64,000 nucleotides of DNA, taken from NCBI RefSeq assembly GCF_004535825.1, contig NZ_SGVY01000008.1:1-64000 (forward strand). Direction: 5' to 3'. The DNA is from Segatella hominis (GTDB lineage Bacteria; Bacteroidota; Bacteroidia; Bacteroidales; Bacteroidaceae). The notes under the pieces are model-generated. The model did not search any database. It worked only from the letters and a program-made list of their open reading frames with translations, and was not told the DNA's origin. The first letter of the stretch is position 1. Each line of letters opens with the position of its first letter. Shown piece after piece: positions 1-8,054 of this stretch. Position numbers and translations under genes: made by a program.

Positions 1-125
1 TTTTGCTTGTCTTCTTTTCGCAACACTAAGGTAAGTGAAAATTCTGACATGGCAAAATCCTGGGCAACTTTTTGTTGCTCAGGCACTTATAAATAATGTT
101 AAACTATAGTGTTGCGGAATTAAGG
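1..125 (-). mobile_element. 5' end of an IS1380-type element (continues off the left edge)
   Basis: The sequence up to the end GCGGAATTAAGG (114-125) is about 85% identical by eye to the reverse complement of the untranslated 5' region in front of the transposase fragment at 57795-57930, and to the element end at 55424-55768. The transposase itself would be read on the minus strand to the left of the window, so its integrity cannot be judged. The family assignment comes from the transposase fragments further right. This is one of three copies of the same element end in the window. Confidence 0.7.
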
Positions 126-205
126 TTACCGTAAAAATAAAGATCTATCTCCAATTACAGGACAAGTATCCACCATAAAGCTAATTCATCCATTCTATCC
201 GAAAC

Positions 206-451
206 TCACTCCAGAAAATACAAGAGATTTGTTAGGAAGATAAATATGGATGCAAAGAACAAATATATATAAAAGCGTTCCCTCTTGATGAAGTCACGAA
301 AGCTATAGCGAGCCTTATAGTGATCATCAAGATATATCCTGTACTCATGTATCATGGCATATCCCAAGATAATACCTAATATGAGTACAAACACCCCGAT
401 GATGATCAGGGCTAATTCTATCCTTGGTATAGTTTCTATTGTTTCTTTCAT
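206..451 (-). CDS. Small two-helix membrane protein, unknown
   Basis: An 81-residue protein with two clear hydrophobic segments (about residues 12-32 and 61-80) separated by a charged stretch rich in Arg, Lys, Asp and Tyr. It therefore probably sits in the inner membrane with the charged loop on one side. I recognise no family. A perfect -7 motif, TATCTTTG (456-463, minus strand), lies only four bases before the ATG, so the transcript would be leaderless or nearly so if this start is used. It lies between the IS end and a regulator gene on the same strand. The small size and lack of homology knowledge keep confidence moderate. Confidence 0.5.
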   Translation of the reverse strand: MKETIETIPRIELALIIIGVFVLILGIILGYAMIHEYRIYLDDHYKARYSFRDFIKRERFYIYLFFASIFIFLTNLLYFLE

Positions 452-504
452 GGCACAAAGATAGTGTTTTTCATCAAAAAAAGGTGGCGCATTCCCCTGT
501 CAAT

Positions 505-552
505 GTGTCTACTTCCTATGTTTTAGGTGTCTACTTCGTAGGAAGTAGACAC
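505..552. repeat. Three-copy GTGTCTACTTC palindromic element
   Basis: The 11-mer GTGTCTACTTC occurs at 505-515 and 527-537, and its exact reverse complement at 542-552. The second and third copies form an 11-bp hairpin with a four-base loop. The first and third form a 14-bp perfect stem (505-518 with 539-552). The element lies downstream of the regulator ending at 612. No U-tract follows on the minus strand, so it is not a textbook terminator. Confidence 0.75.
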
Positions 553-611
553 CCATTTTAACGATTTTTTCCCTTTTATTATGCGTTTTTCTGATATTTA
601 TTGAAAAATGG

Positions 612-1799
612 TTAATCCTGTTTTTTATCATCTGGTGCTGCATTTGCAACTTGTTCTTCTCGCCATTCGGTAGGCGTACAACCTTCCTTTGACTTGAATA
701 TCCGGTACAGATAGGTACGGGCAGAGAAGCCACACTCGGCAGAAATAATGTCATTACTATAGTCTGGAAATTCCAACATCATCTTCTTTGCCGCAGTGAA
801 ACGTATATCACCAAGCCATATTCTGAATGTAGTTTTCAGATACTGGTCGAAGAATACAGATAACTCATCCTTGGAGATACAAAGTGTGCGAGAGAGGGTA
901 AGCATATTCACAGTACTGTCCTTATATCCTAAATTCGCACACCATGCATCAAGACTTTTCTGGATGAAATCTCTGCGCTCATCGGAAAGTGGTTGTAAAG
1001 ATTCTGTTCTGCTATCAGCAGAGGTCTGCTGTTTAGCAGAAAGTGCCCCCCCATACCTATATTTTGTTCCCACCAAGGCATCGTTTTCCACTTCTTTATC
1101 CAAGAGTTCTTCGGTAGGGATATAACTGCTGCCGAGAGCAATAAATGTAAGATTGAAGAACAGCAAGGCAAGCAATACGGCTGGACCTACTATATATAAT
1201 AAGGTGGTAGAACAGATGGCAACTGGCATAGCAAGAACTGCAAGCCATAGAATGATTACACTGGCACGCGAATATCTTACGTAAGGCAACAAATCCGTTG
1301 CAGCCATTGTCTCCAACATATTTTTACGCCTAATCATCTCCTGAATAATCATGTATATGCAATAGAAAACACTTATGCAAAACAGAGTCAGCATCAGATA
1401 AAGCCCCTCTCTGATATACAGGCTATGATGAAGACTGATACCCACGCAAAAGGCCACAATGATGGCAGCATAAATGCCACTACACATCAGTATCATCTTT
1501 CTGAGGTTAGCACGGGTGGTTTCTATGTTGTAGATTCCTATGGAGATAAGCGAGAAGCAGGGGGTATAGAGGAGGATGTTGATGACCGCCCCCAGATTAT
1601 CGTGCATAGCACGGAACCCGAAAGTCATCTGCAGCACATATTGTATCGCCAGTCCTATCAGGGCAGCAACGATCATCCATCGAGAACGCTCATACCGCTT
1701 GTTCTCCCATCTTACATGCAGATGAGAGAGTGCTACGATGAAGGCATTGATGAGCATGAATATAAAACATGCAAACTGAAGTAGAAATAATGAATCCAT
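612..1799 (-). CDS. Membrane-anchored AraC-family transcriptional regulator
   Basis: 395 residues. The N-terminal ~220 residues are a run of about six or seven hydrophobic helices. After a linker, the C-terminal ~120 residues form an AraC-type DNA-binding domain: the recognisable stretch runs from LSRTLCISKDELSVFF through FRIWLGDIRFTAAKKMM to a second helix-turn-helix ending near CTPTEWREEQ. This layout, with a multi-pass membrane sensor fused to an AraC domain, is common in Prevotella and Bacteroides and suggests a regulator that stays in the inner membrane. The ligand is unknown. The gene stops just upstream of the palindromic element at 505-552 and begins 8 bases before the stop of the ATPase gene at 1807, so co-transcription with 1807-3620 is plausible. 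Confidence 0.85.
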   Translation of the reverse strand: MDSLFLLQFACFIFMLINAFIVALSHLHVRWENKRYERSRWMIVAALIGLAIQYVLQMTFGFRAMHDNLGAVINILLYTPCFSLISIGIYNIETTRANLRKMILMCSGIYAAIIVAFCVGISLHHSLYIREGLYLMLTLFCISVFYCIYMIIQEMIRRKNMLETMAATDLLPYVRYSRASVIILWLAVLAMPVAICSTTLLYIVGPAVLLALLFFNLTFIALGSSYIPTEELLDKEVENDALVGTKYRYGGALSAKQQTSADSRTESLQPLSDERRDFIQKSLDAWCANLGYKDSTVNMLTLSRTLCISKDELSVFFDQYLKTTFRIWLGDIRFTAAKKMMLEFPDYSNDIISAECGFSARTYLYRIFKSKEGCTPTEWREEQVANAAPDDKKQD

Positions 1800-1806
1800 A
1801 CGCTTC

Positions 1807-3420
1807 TTATCTTTTGTTTACTTTCTTGTATTTTTGATTACTTGCTGTAGGATTATCTGGATTAGTCATCTGCAAATATCCTGCTGCAACAAGGGAGGTG
1901 ATGTATTTGGCTATATTTTTTGTATGATAGACAACACCGGCTCTTTCCAAAATTTCCCTACTTGTTCTTGGCACGCTACAGAAGTTTACTACATCCTTCT
2001 GTTTATTCGTCAATGGCACTCTTTTAGTGTCATGGTTAGTGTCATGGTAACTATGTATAGTGTCATGGTCTTCGGCAAAAGTGTCATGGTCGGTGGCTAA
2101 GTCAGTGTCAGAGTGTCTAAGTCCAGTGTCATGGTCTTCGACTTGGGTACTTTTTTCATGGACTTCGTTACCGACTTGGTTACTTTCTCCTCTCCAAACC
2201 GTGATGACAAATTCCTGTGCCTTGTTATTATTCATAAATGTGACATTGATGTCTTCATCCAGAGCACGAGTGATGCCGCTACCTACACCAGTGTATGGCA
2301 GCAAGTATATAGCATTGTTAAAAAGGAACATATTGCGAGGCATGGAAGTTCCTGCCTTGATATCCTCAATAGTAAGTCCATTAGGCAATGCACCAGGACT
2401 GTGAATCTCAACACGATTGTCGAAAATGAAAATGCGAACAGGGGCTTTCATGTTCAACGAGCGATGTACAAGGCTGTTTACTGTGAACTCAACCAAACTG
2501 GTATAAGGTATTTCCAACTTACCCATGCTGTTGAATTCATCTCCCACCTGCACATTATGCAGATTACGAGTGAAGAAATCCATGATAGTGTCATACTGAT
2601 GAAGCAGATTTCCCTCCATATCTGCATCATTCACCTTGTCACGGAAGACCTTGCTGCCGATGCTGTTGCCAGCAAAACAGATGCACTTGGCTGTCATCAT
2701 TGGCATCCAGCGTTGGGTGTATTTGCCAAACAGAAGCATGGCAGCAACAGTCAGTGAACCATCAGGACGGATAAATCGCAGATTGCGAAGTATCTTCTCA
2801 CAGTCATGCCCCTTAGCTATGGCAGAGCATATCATATCAAGTGATGCTTCATTAAAAGCGTCACCTGTCAAGCCTTTCTTTTCCAACACTCTATCAAAAC
2901 GGTTGCCAAGAAACTGCTTGATGGTCGTTGCATCAAGATCGTTGACAGTTGCATCCCTAACACCAGCCTCGTCTGGAGCAAAACTACCGCAGTCGGTCAT
3001 CATTTCTGCAAGTTCTGCATTATCGAACACTTTACGCTTGTCGGCACCATTCTTCACCCATACAATTCCCTTGTTGTCATGATAAGGCTTGTTGAGTCCT
3101 TCCTTCACAGTAGCAACAACCAAGTAGCCATCCTCGACTTCAACAGTATCTATCTTTATCAGAATGGATGGCACTACGTTTTCTGAAGCAATGTCACTCA
3201 ACAAGTTGGTTGTTTCTTGTACCTCAGAATACGACAAGGCATTGGTTTCTCCGGTCTTATCCTTTATACCAACTACCAATTTGCCACCATGTGAATTACT
3301 GAACGCCACTAACTCACAGGCAATATCATATTTGTCGAGAATGCGTTCCTTGAACTGCACCCCCGATACCTCGCCAGCGTTTATCTGTTTCAATATATCG
3401 TCCATCATTCTTTGATACAT
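1807..3420 (-). CDS. AlbA_2 (Schlafen-like) domain ATP-binding protein with winged-helix C terminus
   Basis: 537 residues. Residues ~10-130 match the AlbA_2/divergent AAA-4 domain, with VQFKERILDKYDIACELVAFSN and the glycine motif GGKLVVGIKD. A middle segment (~290-400) resembles the GHKL-like HATPase region of this family (LVEFTVNSLVHRSL, GSGITRAL). Residues ~428-465 are a low-complexity linker of repeated H/D-Asp-Thr motifs. The last ~70 residues are a winged-helix fold (TNKQKDVVNFC, SREILERAG). Such proteins are usually annotated as putative regulators or as RNA-binding/ATP-binding proteins; the real role is not established. It overlaps the small HTH gene upstream by 16 bases, which argues for translational coupling and a shared function. 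Confidence 0.85.
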   Translation of the reverse strand: MYQRMMDDILKQINAGEVSGVQFKERILDKYDIACELVAFSNSHGGKLVVGIKDKTGETNALSYSEVQETTNLLSDIASENVVPSILIKIDTVEVEDGYLVVATVKEGLNKPYHDNKGIVWVKNGADKRKVFDNAELAEMMTDCGSFAPDEAGVRDATVNDLDATTIKQFLGNRFDRVLEKKGLTGDAFNEASLDMICSAIAKGHDCEKILRNLRFIRPDGSLTVAAMLLFGKYTQRWMPMMTAKCICFAGNSIGSKVFRDKVNDADMEGNLLHQYDTIMDFFTRNLHNVQVGDEFNSMGKLEIPYTSLVEFTVNSLVHRSLNMKAPVRIFIFDNRVEIHSPGALPNGLTIEDIKAGTSMPRNMFLFNNAIYLLPYTGVGSGITRALDEDINVTFMNNNKAQEFVITVWRGESNQVGNEVHEKSTQVEDHDTGLRHSDTDLATDHDTFAEDHDTIHSYHDTNHDTKRVPLTNKQKDVVNFCSVPRTSREILERAGVVYHTKNIAKYITSLVAAGYLQMTNPDNPTASNQKYKKVNKR

Positions 3421-3620
3421 TCTTTGTTCAACAAATCGTTTACATCCACTTTTAGCAAATCAGAAATCCGTATTAAGGTTTCCAAGTCTGGTTGGCAAGT
3501 GTTGGTGCACCATTTGGAAATGGTTGCTTGGTCTTTACCCAACATTTCTGCCAACCACTTGTTTGAGCGCTTGGTTACTGCCAACATAATCTTCAATCTG
3601 TTTACATCTTTCTTTGCCAT
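3405..3620 (-). CDS. XRE-type helix-turn-helix regulator
   Basis: 71 residues beginning MAKKDVNRLKIML. I chose this start rather than the ATG further upstream because the extra N-terminal residues are translated from AT-rich promoter sequence and the -7 motif lies inside them. The HTH is clear: NKWLAEMLGKDQATISKWCTNTCQPDLETLIRISDLL. It is a Cro/C1-type DNA-binding protein, and the pairing with an overlapping AlbA_2 ATPase suggests an autoregulated two-gene unit. Its C terminus overlaps the ATPase start by 16 bases. Confidence 0.85.
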   Translation of the reverse strand: MAKKDVNRLKIMLAVTKRSNKWLAEMLGKDQATISKWCTNTCQPDLETLIRISDLLKVDVNDLLNKECIKE

Positions 3621-3651
3621 ACTATATATATAAAATCGGTAAATACACTTG

Positions 3652-3659
3652 CAAAAGTA
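3652..3659 (-). promoter_or_regulatory. -7 promoter element for the HTH/AlbA_2 operon
   Basis: TACTTTTG on the minus strand fits the Bacteroidetes -7 consensus TAnnTTTG and lies 32 bases before the HTH start codon. I see no clear TTTG at -33. Confidence 0.55.
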
Positions 3660-3869
3660 CAATAATAATTTTAAATAGAGGTGTAATATTCTCAAAAAAA
3701 TTACAGAAATCGTAAATAATTGAAAATTTCGCATTATTGTAATAGGCTTTACTTTGAATGTTCTTATCTCATCAAAGCAACATAAAGGTACAAAGCAAGT
3801 TATACTTAAAGGTATTTGGGGTGCTACATAAACCGATTCATAAATAATCCTAAAATGAAAGCAGAAAAG

Positions 3870-3899
3870 TTTGTTTTTAAGAATTTAGTTTTAACTTTG
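3870..3899 (+). promoter_or_regulatory. Strong promoter with no gene close behind it
   Basis: TTTG (3870-3873) and TAACTTTG (3892-3899) are separated by 18 bases, a near-ideal Bacteroidetes promoter. Transcription would begin near 3907, more than 540 bases before the transporter start at 4451. The stretch holds the short inverted repeat GAGCAGTCCGCTC (3954-3966), the tandem repeats at 4149-4232 and a second promoter at 4293. It could serve a small RNA or a very long leader. Confidence 0.55.
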
Positions 3900-4148
3900 C
3901 ACTTGTAAAAGGAGTGTTCTTTGCATATTGCAAAATACAGAAATGAGCAGTCCGCTCATTTCCATATTGTTACCTATAAGATGTAGGTAAACGCCCAACT
4001 TCTTGATATTCAATTAAAGACAAGTTTAGAGCGAGTTATATTTGTTAACAGAGAATGTTTACTGTGTTGGTAATCCGATAAAGCATATAGACTGATGAAA
4101 AACTGTTAAACCACAAATTAAATGTTCTTGCTCCTCTATAAGTTCTTC

Positions 4149-4232
4149 GTTCAACGTCTTTGAACCGACATTCAGCGTCTTTGAACCGCCGTTCAACGTC
4201 TTTGAACCGACATTCAACGTCTTTGAACGGAG
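4149..4232. repeat. Four tandem 21-bp repeats, each with a dyad
   Basis: Units lie at 4149-4169, 4170-4190, 4191-4211 and 4212-4232 with only a few substitutions. The core TTCAACGTCTTTGAA contains the inverted repeat TTCAA-N5-TTGAA. The array lies in the intergenic region ahead of the sugar transporter. On the minus strand it reads as KTLNxGS heptapeptides inside a 71-codon ORF, which I do not believe is a gene. Confidence 0.85.
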
Positions 4233-4282
4233 ATTTCTGTTAGGCTCAAAAACATTTCTATTTAGTATAAGCAATAAAAAGT

Positions 4283-4324
4283 GGTGAGAAAGTTTGGAAT
4301 TCTCACCAAAAGACCTTACCTTTG
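4283..4324 (+). promoter_or_regulatory. Transporter promoter with inverted repeat over the -33 box
   Basis: TTTG (4293-4296) and TACCTTTG (4317-4324) are spaced by 20 bases, matching the Bacteroidetes promoter. The perfect 8-bp inverted repeat GGTGAGAA (4283-4290) and TTCTCACC (4300-4307) brackets the -33 box, so a dimeric repressor bound there would block it. The start codon of the transporter follows about 120 bases downstream. Confidence 0.65.
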
Positions 4325-4450
4325 TTCCCGATTTTAACTCCCAATTAAAATGAATGCCTTATGAATAGACAAAATCTATCTTCCAAAGTAAGGATCTCGT
4401 GCATTGGCAGCTGATAGGTAATATGATGAAAAAGATTAAAATTAAAAATA

Positions 4451-5662
4451 ATGTCAACAGAACAAAAGAAAATTACAGACAGAAAGTATTTCGTACCTTT
4501 TGTATTAATCACGTCGCTCTTCTTCTTGTGGGGCTTCGCTCGTGCCATTTTGGATGTGCTCAACAAGCATTTCCAGAATGCTTTGCATATTAGTATTACG
4601 CATTCTTCGCTGATTCAGGTAACCACTTATTTGGGTTATTTCCTGATGGCGATTCCGGCAGGTATCTTTATTAATAGGTATGGGTATCGCCGTGGAGTCG
4701 TATTCGGATTGATTCTTTTCGGAGCAGGTTCCTTGCTGTTCATTCCTGGCGCAGCGATGGGCAGTTTTTCTGCTTTTCTGCTATGTTTGTTTATCATCGG
4801 TTGTGGTCTTGTCTTTCTTGAGACGGCTGCCAATCCGTATGTTACAGAATTGGGAGCCAAGGAGACGGCAACGAGTCGTCTGAATCTTTCGCAGTCATTT
4901 AATGGTTTAGGAAGTCTTTTCGCTACCTTTTGCGTCGGTCAGTTTCTGTTCAATAATACAGAAGAAGGCGGTAATGTCGTGGTGCCTTATACCATATTGG
5001 GTATTCTCGTGCTATTGATAGCGCTCGTCTTTTCGCGTGTTCATTTGCCAGAAATAAAGCATGAAGTAACTGCCGAGGATGAGGCTAAGGGTAGTAATAT
5101 CGGCAAACTCTTTGCGCATCATGGTATGTTTGTCTTCGGTCTGTTGGCACTTTTATGCTATGAGATTGCAGAAATTTCCATCAATTCCTATTTCATCAAT
5201 TTCGTGACAGGAATGCGCTGGATGGATGACCGTACTGCATCCCTGGTGCTGACTGTAGCTTTGGGATTCTTTATGGTGGGACGTTTCTTAGGCAGTTGGA
5301 TTATGCGCCGGGTGGCTGCCACTACGATGTTGCTCATCTGTGCAGCTGGTAGTGTTGTCTGTATCGGTTTGGTGCTTTGTGATTTAGGGGTTGTTTCCTT
5401 AGTCGCATTGGTAGGCAACTATCTTTTTGAAGCGATTATGTTTCCTACGATATTTGCCATTGCTTTGACGGGTTTGGGCAATCTTACCAAATCAGCATCT
5501 TCCTTGCTGATGATGACCCCGATAGGTGGCTGTGGCTTCCTGCTGATGGGTCTGATAGCCGACACTACTCATGTTACTTTGCCATTTATCGTACCTTTTA
5601 TCAGTTTTGTAATAGTATTAGCTTTTGCAGTTCGTGAATACAAAATTGCTCAAAAGAGCTAA
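4451..5662 (+). CDS. FucP/GluP-type sugar MFS transporter
   Basis: 403 residues with about 12 hydrophobic helices, the usual size for the family. The N terminus RKYFVPFVLITSLFFLWGFA with DVLNKHFQ, and the later ETAANPYVTELG and NLSQSFNGLGS motifs, are typical of the fucose/galactose/glucose:H+ symporter group of the major facilitator superfamily. It would import a monosaccharide across the inner membrane; the exact sugar cannot be read from the sequence. The next gene encodes fructose-bisphosphate aldolase but has its own promoter, so the two are neighbours rather than a proven operon. The inverted repeat over its promoter suggests dedicated control. Confidence 0.88.
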   Translation: MSTEQKKITDRKYFVPFVLITSLFFLWGFARAILDVLNKHFQNALHISITHSSLIQVTTYLGYFLMAIPAGIFINRYGYRRGVVFGLILFGAGSLLFIPGAAMGSFSAFLLCLFIIGCGLVFLETAANPYVTELGAKETATSRLNLSQSFNGLGSLFATFCVGQFLFNNTEEGGNVVVPYTILGILVLLIALVFSRVHLPEIKHEVTAEDEAKGSNIGKLFAHHGMFVFGLLALLCYEIAEISINSYFINFVTGMRWMDDRTASLVLTVALGFFMVGRFLGSWIMRRVAATTMLLICAAGSVVCIGLVLCDLGVVSLVALVGNYLFEAIMFPTIFAIALTGLGNLTKSASSLLMMTPIGGCGFLLMGLIADTTHVTLPFIVPFISFVIVLAFAVREYKIAQKS

Positions 5663-5761
5663 AATTGCTATCTGTATTTAGCAAAACATTAGAAAATTCG
5701 CATCAAAAAGTAAGAATTAACTTTTTTAACTCGTTTGAAATACGAAAAAGCAAGTTAACAT

Positions 5762-5792
5762 TTTGCCGTGTCAAAAGAAAAAAGTAAATTTG
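5762..5792 (+). promoter_or_regulatory. Promoter of the aldolase gene
   Basis: TTTG (5762-5765) and TAAATTTG (5785-5792) are spaced by 19 bases, matching the Bacteroidetes vegetative promoter. The start codon is about 90 bases downstream. Confidence 0.7.
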
Positions 5793-5882
5793 CACTCGTT
5801 TAAGGAAAGTGTTTGGTAAGAGTGCTTTACCTTATTAATATAGTATAGAAGAATGTTTCATTAAAATAATAAATTAAATATT

Positions 5883-6896
5883 ATGGCAGTAGATTACAAG
5901 AAAATCGGTCTTGTGAACACTAAGGAAATGTTTGCAAGAGCTATCAAGGGCGGTTGGGCCGTTCCTGCTTTCAACTTCAACAACTTGGAGCAGTTGCAGG
6001 CTATCATCCAGGCTTCTTCTAACTTGAAGTCACCAGTTATCCTCCAGGTATCTAAGGGTGCTCGTAAGTATGCTAACCCTACTTTGCTCCGTTACTTGGC
6101 AGAGGGTGCTGTAGAGTATGCAAAGGAGTTGGGTTGCAACCATCCTGAGATCGTTCTCCACCTCGATCACGGTGATAGCTTCGAGACATGTAAGAGCTGT
6201 GTAGATTTCGGCTTCTCTTCTGTAATGATCGACGGTTCTGCACTTCCATACGAGGAGAACATTGCATTGACAAAGAAGGTTGTTGACTACGCTCATCAGT
6301 TCGGTGTAACTGTAGAGGGTGAGCTCGGTGTCCTCGCTGGTGTTGAGGATGACGTAGTTGCAGAGGAGTCTCACTATACAAAGCCTGAGGAGGTTGTTGA
6401 TTTCGCTACACGTACAGGTGTTGATTCATTGGCTATCTCTATCGGTACATCTCACGGTGCTTACAAGTTCAAGCCAGAGCAGTGCACACGTGACCCTAAG
6501 ACTGGTCACCTCGTTCCTCCTCCATTGGCATTCGACGTATTGGCAGCAGTTGAGGAGCAGCTTCCTGGTTTCCCTATCGTTCTCCACGGTTCTTCTTCAG
6601 TTCCTCAGGAGTATGTTGATATCATCAACAAGTTCGGTGGTAAGTTGCCAGATGCAGTTGGTATCCCAGAGGAGCAGTTGACTAAGGCTTCTGAGAGCGC
6701 TGTTTGCAAGATCAATATCGACTCTGACTCTCGTCTTGCTTTCACAGCAGGTGTTCGTGAGACATTGGCTCTTCACCCAGAGTACTTCGACCCACGTCAG
6801 TACTGCGGTAAGGCTCGTGAGTACATGGTTGATCTCTATAGCCACAAGATCAAGGATGTTCTTCATTCTGACAACAAGTTGGCTAACCTCGACTAA
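5883..6896 (+). CDS. fba: Class II fructose-bisphosphate aldolase
   Basis: 337 residues. The protein cleaves fructose 1,6-bisphosphate to dihydroxyacetone phosphate and glyceraldehyde 3-phosphate in glycolysis. The class II signature is complete: VPAFNFNNLEQLQAI near the N terminus, the metal-binding HLDHGD, VEGELGVLAGVEDDV with the catalytic Glu region, SIGTSHGAYKF, LHGSSSVP and the C-terminal KINIDSDSRLAF. The coding sequence uses a narrow set of preferred codons, such as ctc, ggt and aag, unlike its AT-rich neighbours. This fits a very highly expressed gene. A strong terminator follows directly. Confidence 0.97.
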   Translation: MAVDYKKIGLVNTKEMFARAIKGGWAVPAFNFNNLEQLQAIIQASSNLKSPVILQVSKGARKYANPTLLRYLAEGAVEYAKELGCNHPEIVLHLDHGDSFETCKSCVDFGFSSVMIDGSALPYEENIALTKKVVDYAHQFGVTVEGELGVLAGVEDDVVAEESHYTKPEEVVDFATRTGVDSLAISIGTSHGAYKFKPEQCTRDPKTGHLVPPPLAFDVLAAVEEQLPGFPIVLHGSSSVPQEYVDIINKFGGKLPDAVGIPEEQLTKASESAVCKINIDSDSRLAFTAGVRETLALHPEYFDPRQYCGKAREYMVDLYSHKIKDVLHSDNKLANLD

Positions 6897-6921
6897 TTCG
6901 AGATTTTTCAATCTAAGATAT

Positions 6922-6958
6922 GAGAGTGGAATCCGAAAGGGTTCCACTCTTTTTGCTT
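6922..6958 (+). terminator. Rho-independent terminator of the aldolase gene
   Basis: AGAGTGGAA (6923-6931) pairs with TTCCACTCT (6942-6950), followed by a T-rich run. Confidence 0.85.
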
Positions 6959-7385
6959 TTTATAGGCTGACTCTTGATAGGCTGACTGTATTCTTAATAG
7001 GTTGCCACCCTATATTGGCAGGCTATTTTCTTAAAAGTTCAAGATTGCGAGAAATGCTGATGGTGGTCTTTTGTTTTAAAAAGGTGTACTTTTTGTTTTA
7101 AATCAGTTTGTTATAAGCTATATTAATATCCGTTAGTATAGTTTAACGGCATTCGCTCTTATTCTTCAAGAAAGATTTCATATTTTTGCACCCGAAAGAA
7201 ATACTTTGCTTGGGCAAGTATGCTTTTATTCTTATATAATATCATGTACTAGTAGAAGATGAGGCTGCGTTTAGAGTAACGCAATTTAACTAAAAACATA
7301 AGTGTAAAGTAACTAAAGACAATATATAATGATTAAACAAAAATAAACAAGCAATAAATAGAATACAAGTAAATGATATTAGATT
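6959..7385 (+). promoter_or_regulatory. Intergenic stretch with a -7 element and long leader
   Basis: No gene is visible. TATTTTTG at 7181-7188 fits the -7 consensus, which would give the following lipoprotein mRNA a leader of roughly 190 bases. No TTTG at the right spacing was found, so the promoter call is tentative. The rest is AT-rich sequence with no other signal I can identify. Confidence 0.4.
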
Positions 7386-7880
7386 ATGAGAAAATTTTTA
7401 ATGATGCCGATTTTGGTATTGGCAATGGCATTGGGCTTTGTAAGCTGCAGTGCAAGTGATGATGGAGTAAACGATGGAATGCTTGGTCAACAGACCACTA
7501 CATTCATGCCTTCGTTCTCAATGTTGAGTTACACACAGTCTGCAAGTACACCTATCCTACAGGATGGTAGCAACAGCGCTGAAATGGAAGAGAAGCTTGT
7601 CTGCAAGATTCTGCCAGGTGGAAAGTTGATGCTGACTCACAAGAATGTTGTTTTTGATGATGCTGTAAGCATTAAGATGGAAACAACTTTGGTGGGCAAC
7701 AAGTTGATTGTCACAGAGAATGCTGACTATGGAGTGTCTGGCAACTATGGCTACTATACTCTGAATACTACAGTAGGTACGCTGAAAGATGGTAACTATA
7801 CGATTGTTGTCATGCGCAACCAGAATGTGAGAGCAGAGTTCCAGATGTCTTACGATTCATCTAAGGCCAAGAACCAATAA
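7386..7880 (+). CDS. Putative lipoprotein, unknown function
   Basis: 164 residues. The N terminus is a lipoprotein signal ending in the lipobox GFVSC with Cys21, so the mature protein should be lipid-anchored in the envelope. The mature part contains alternating hydrophobic and polar stretches (KLMLTHKNVVFDDAVSIKMETTLVG, GNYGYYTLNTTVGTLKDGNYTIVVMRN) that look like a small beta-sheet domain. I cannot name the family. The 19-bp direct repeat at 7888 begins eight bases after the stop codon, so this gene sits just outside the island that follows. Confidence 0.75.
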   Translation: MRKFLMMPILVLAMALGFVSCSASDDGVNDGMLGQQTTTFMPSFSMLSYTQSASTPILQDGSNSAEMEEKLVCKILPGGKLMLTHKNVVFDDAVSIKMETTLVGNKLIVTENADYGVSGNYGYYTLNTTVGTLKDGNYTIVVMRNQNVRAEFQMSYDSSKAKNQ

Positions 7881-7887
7881 TTGTATT

Positions 7888-7906
7888 TCCGACGACCAGT
7901 TTAAAT
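7888..7906. repeat. 19-bp direct repeat, left copy
   Basis: TCCGACGACCAGTTTAAAT is identical to 10754-10772. The two copies bound the 2.9-kb accessory patch. Confidence 0.8.
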
Positions 7907-8054
7907 TTTATTTATTATATAATAAGTTAGTAAAGTTACTACAAAACTAATATTTCTCTAAAAAAGTTATTCTATTTCATTTTTTATTTGTACTTTTGTC
8001 GCATAATACAAATTTCGGATAGAGGTTTGTTGATAATGTTGATTTCCTGGTAGA

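Noticed and set aside
509-754. 81-codon ORF over the 3' end of the AraC-type gene
   Set aside because: It overlaps the palindromic element and the regulator in another frame, and its composition is not protein-like.
4149-4232. CRISPR array
   Set aside because: Same reason: contiguous 21-bp units with no spacers.
4059-4274. 71-codon minus-strand ORF made of KTLN repeats
   Set aside because: It is only the translation of the 21-bp tandem repeats, has no ribosome site or family, and overlaps the transporter's upstream region.
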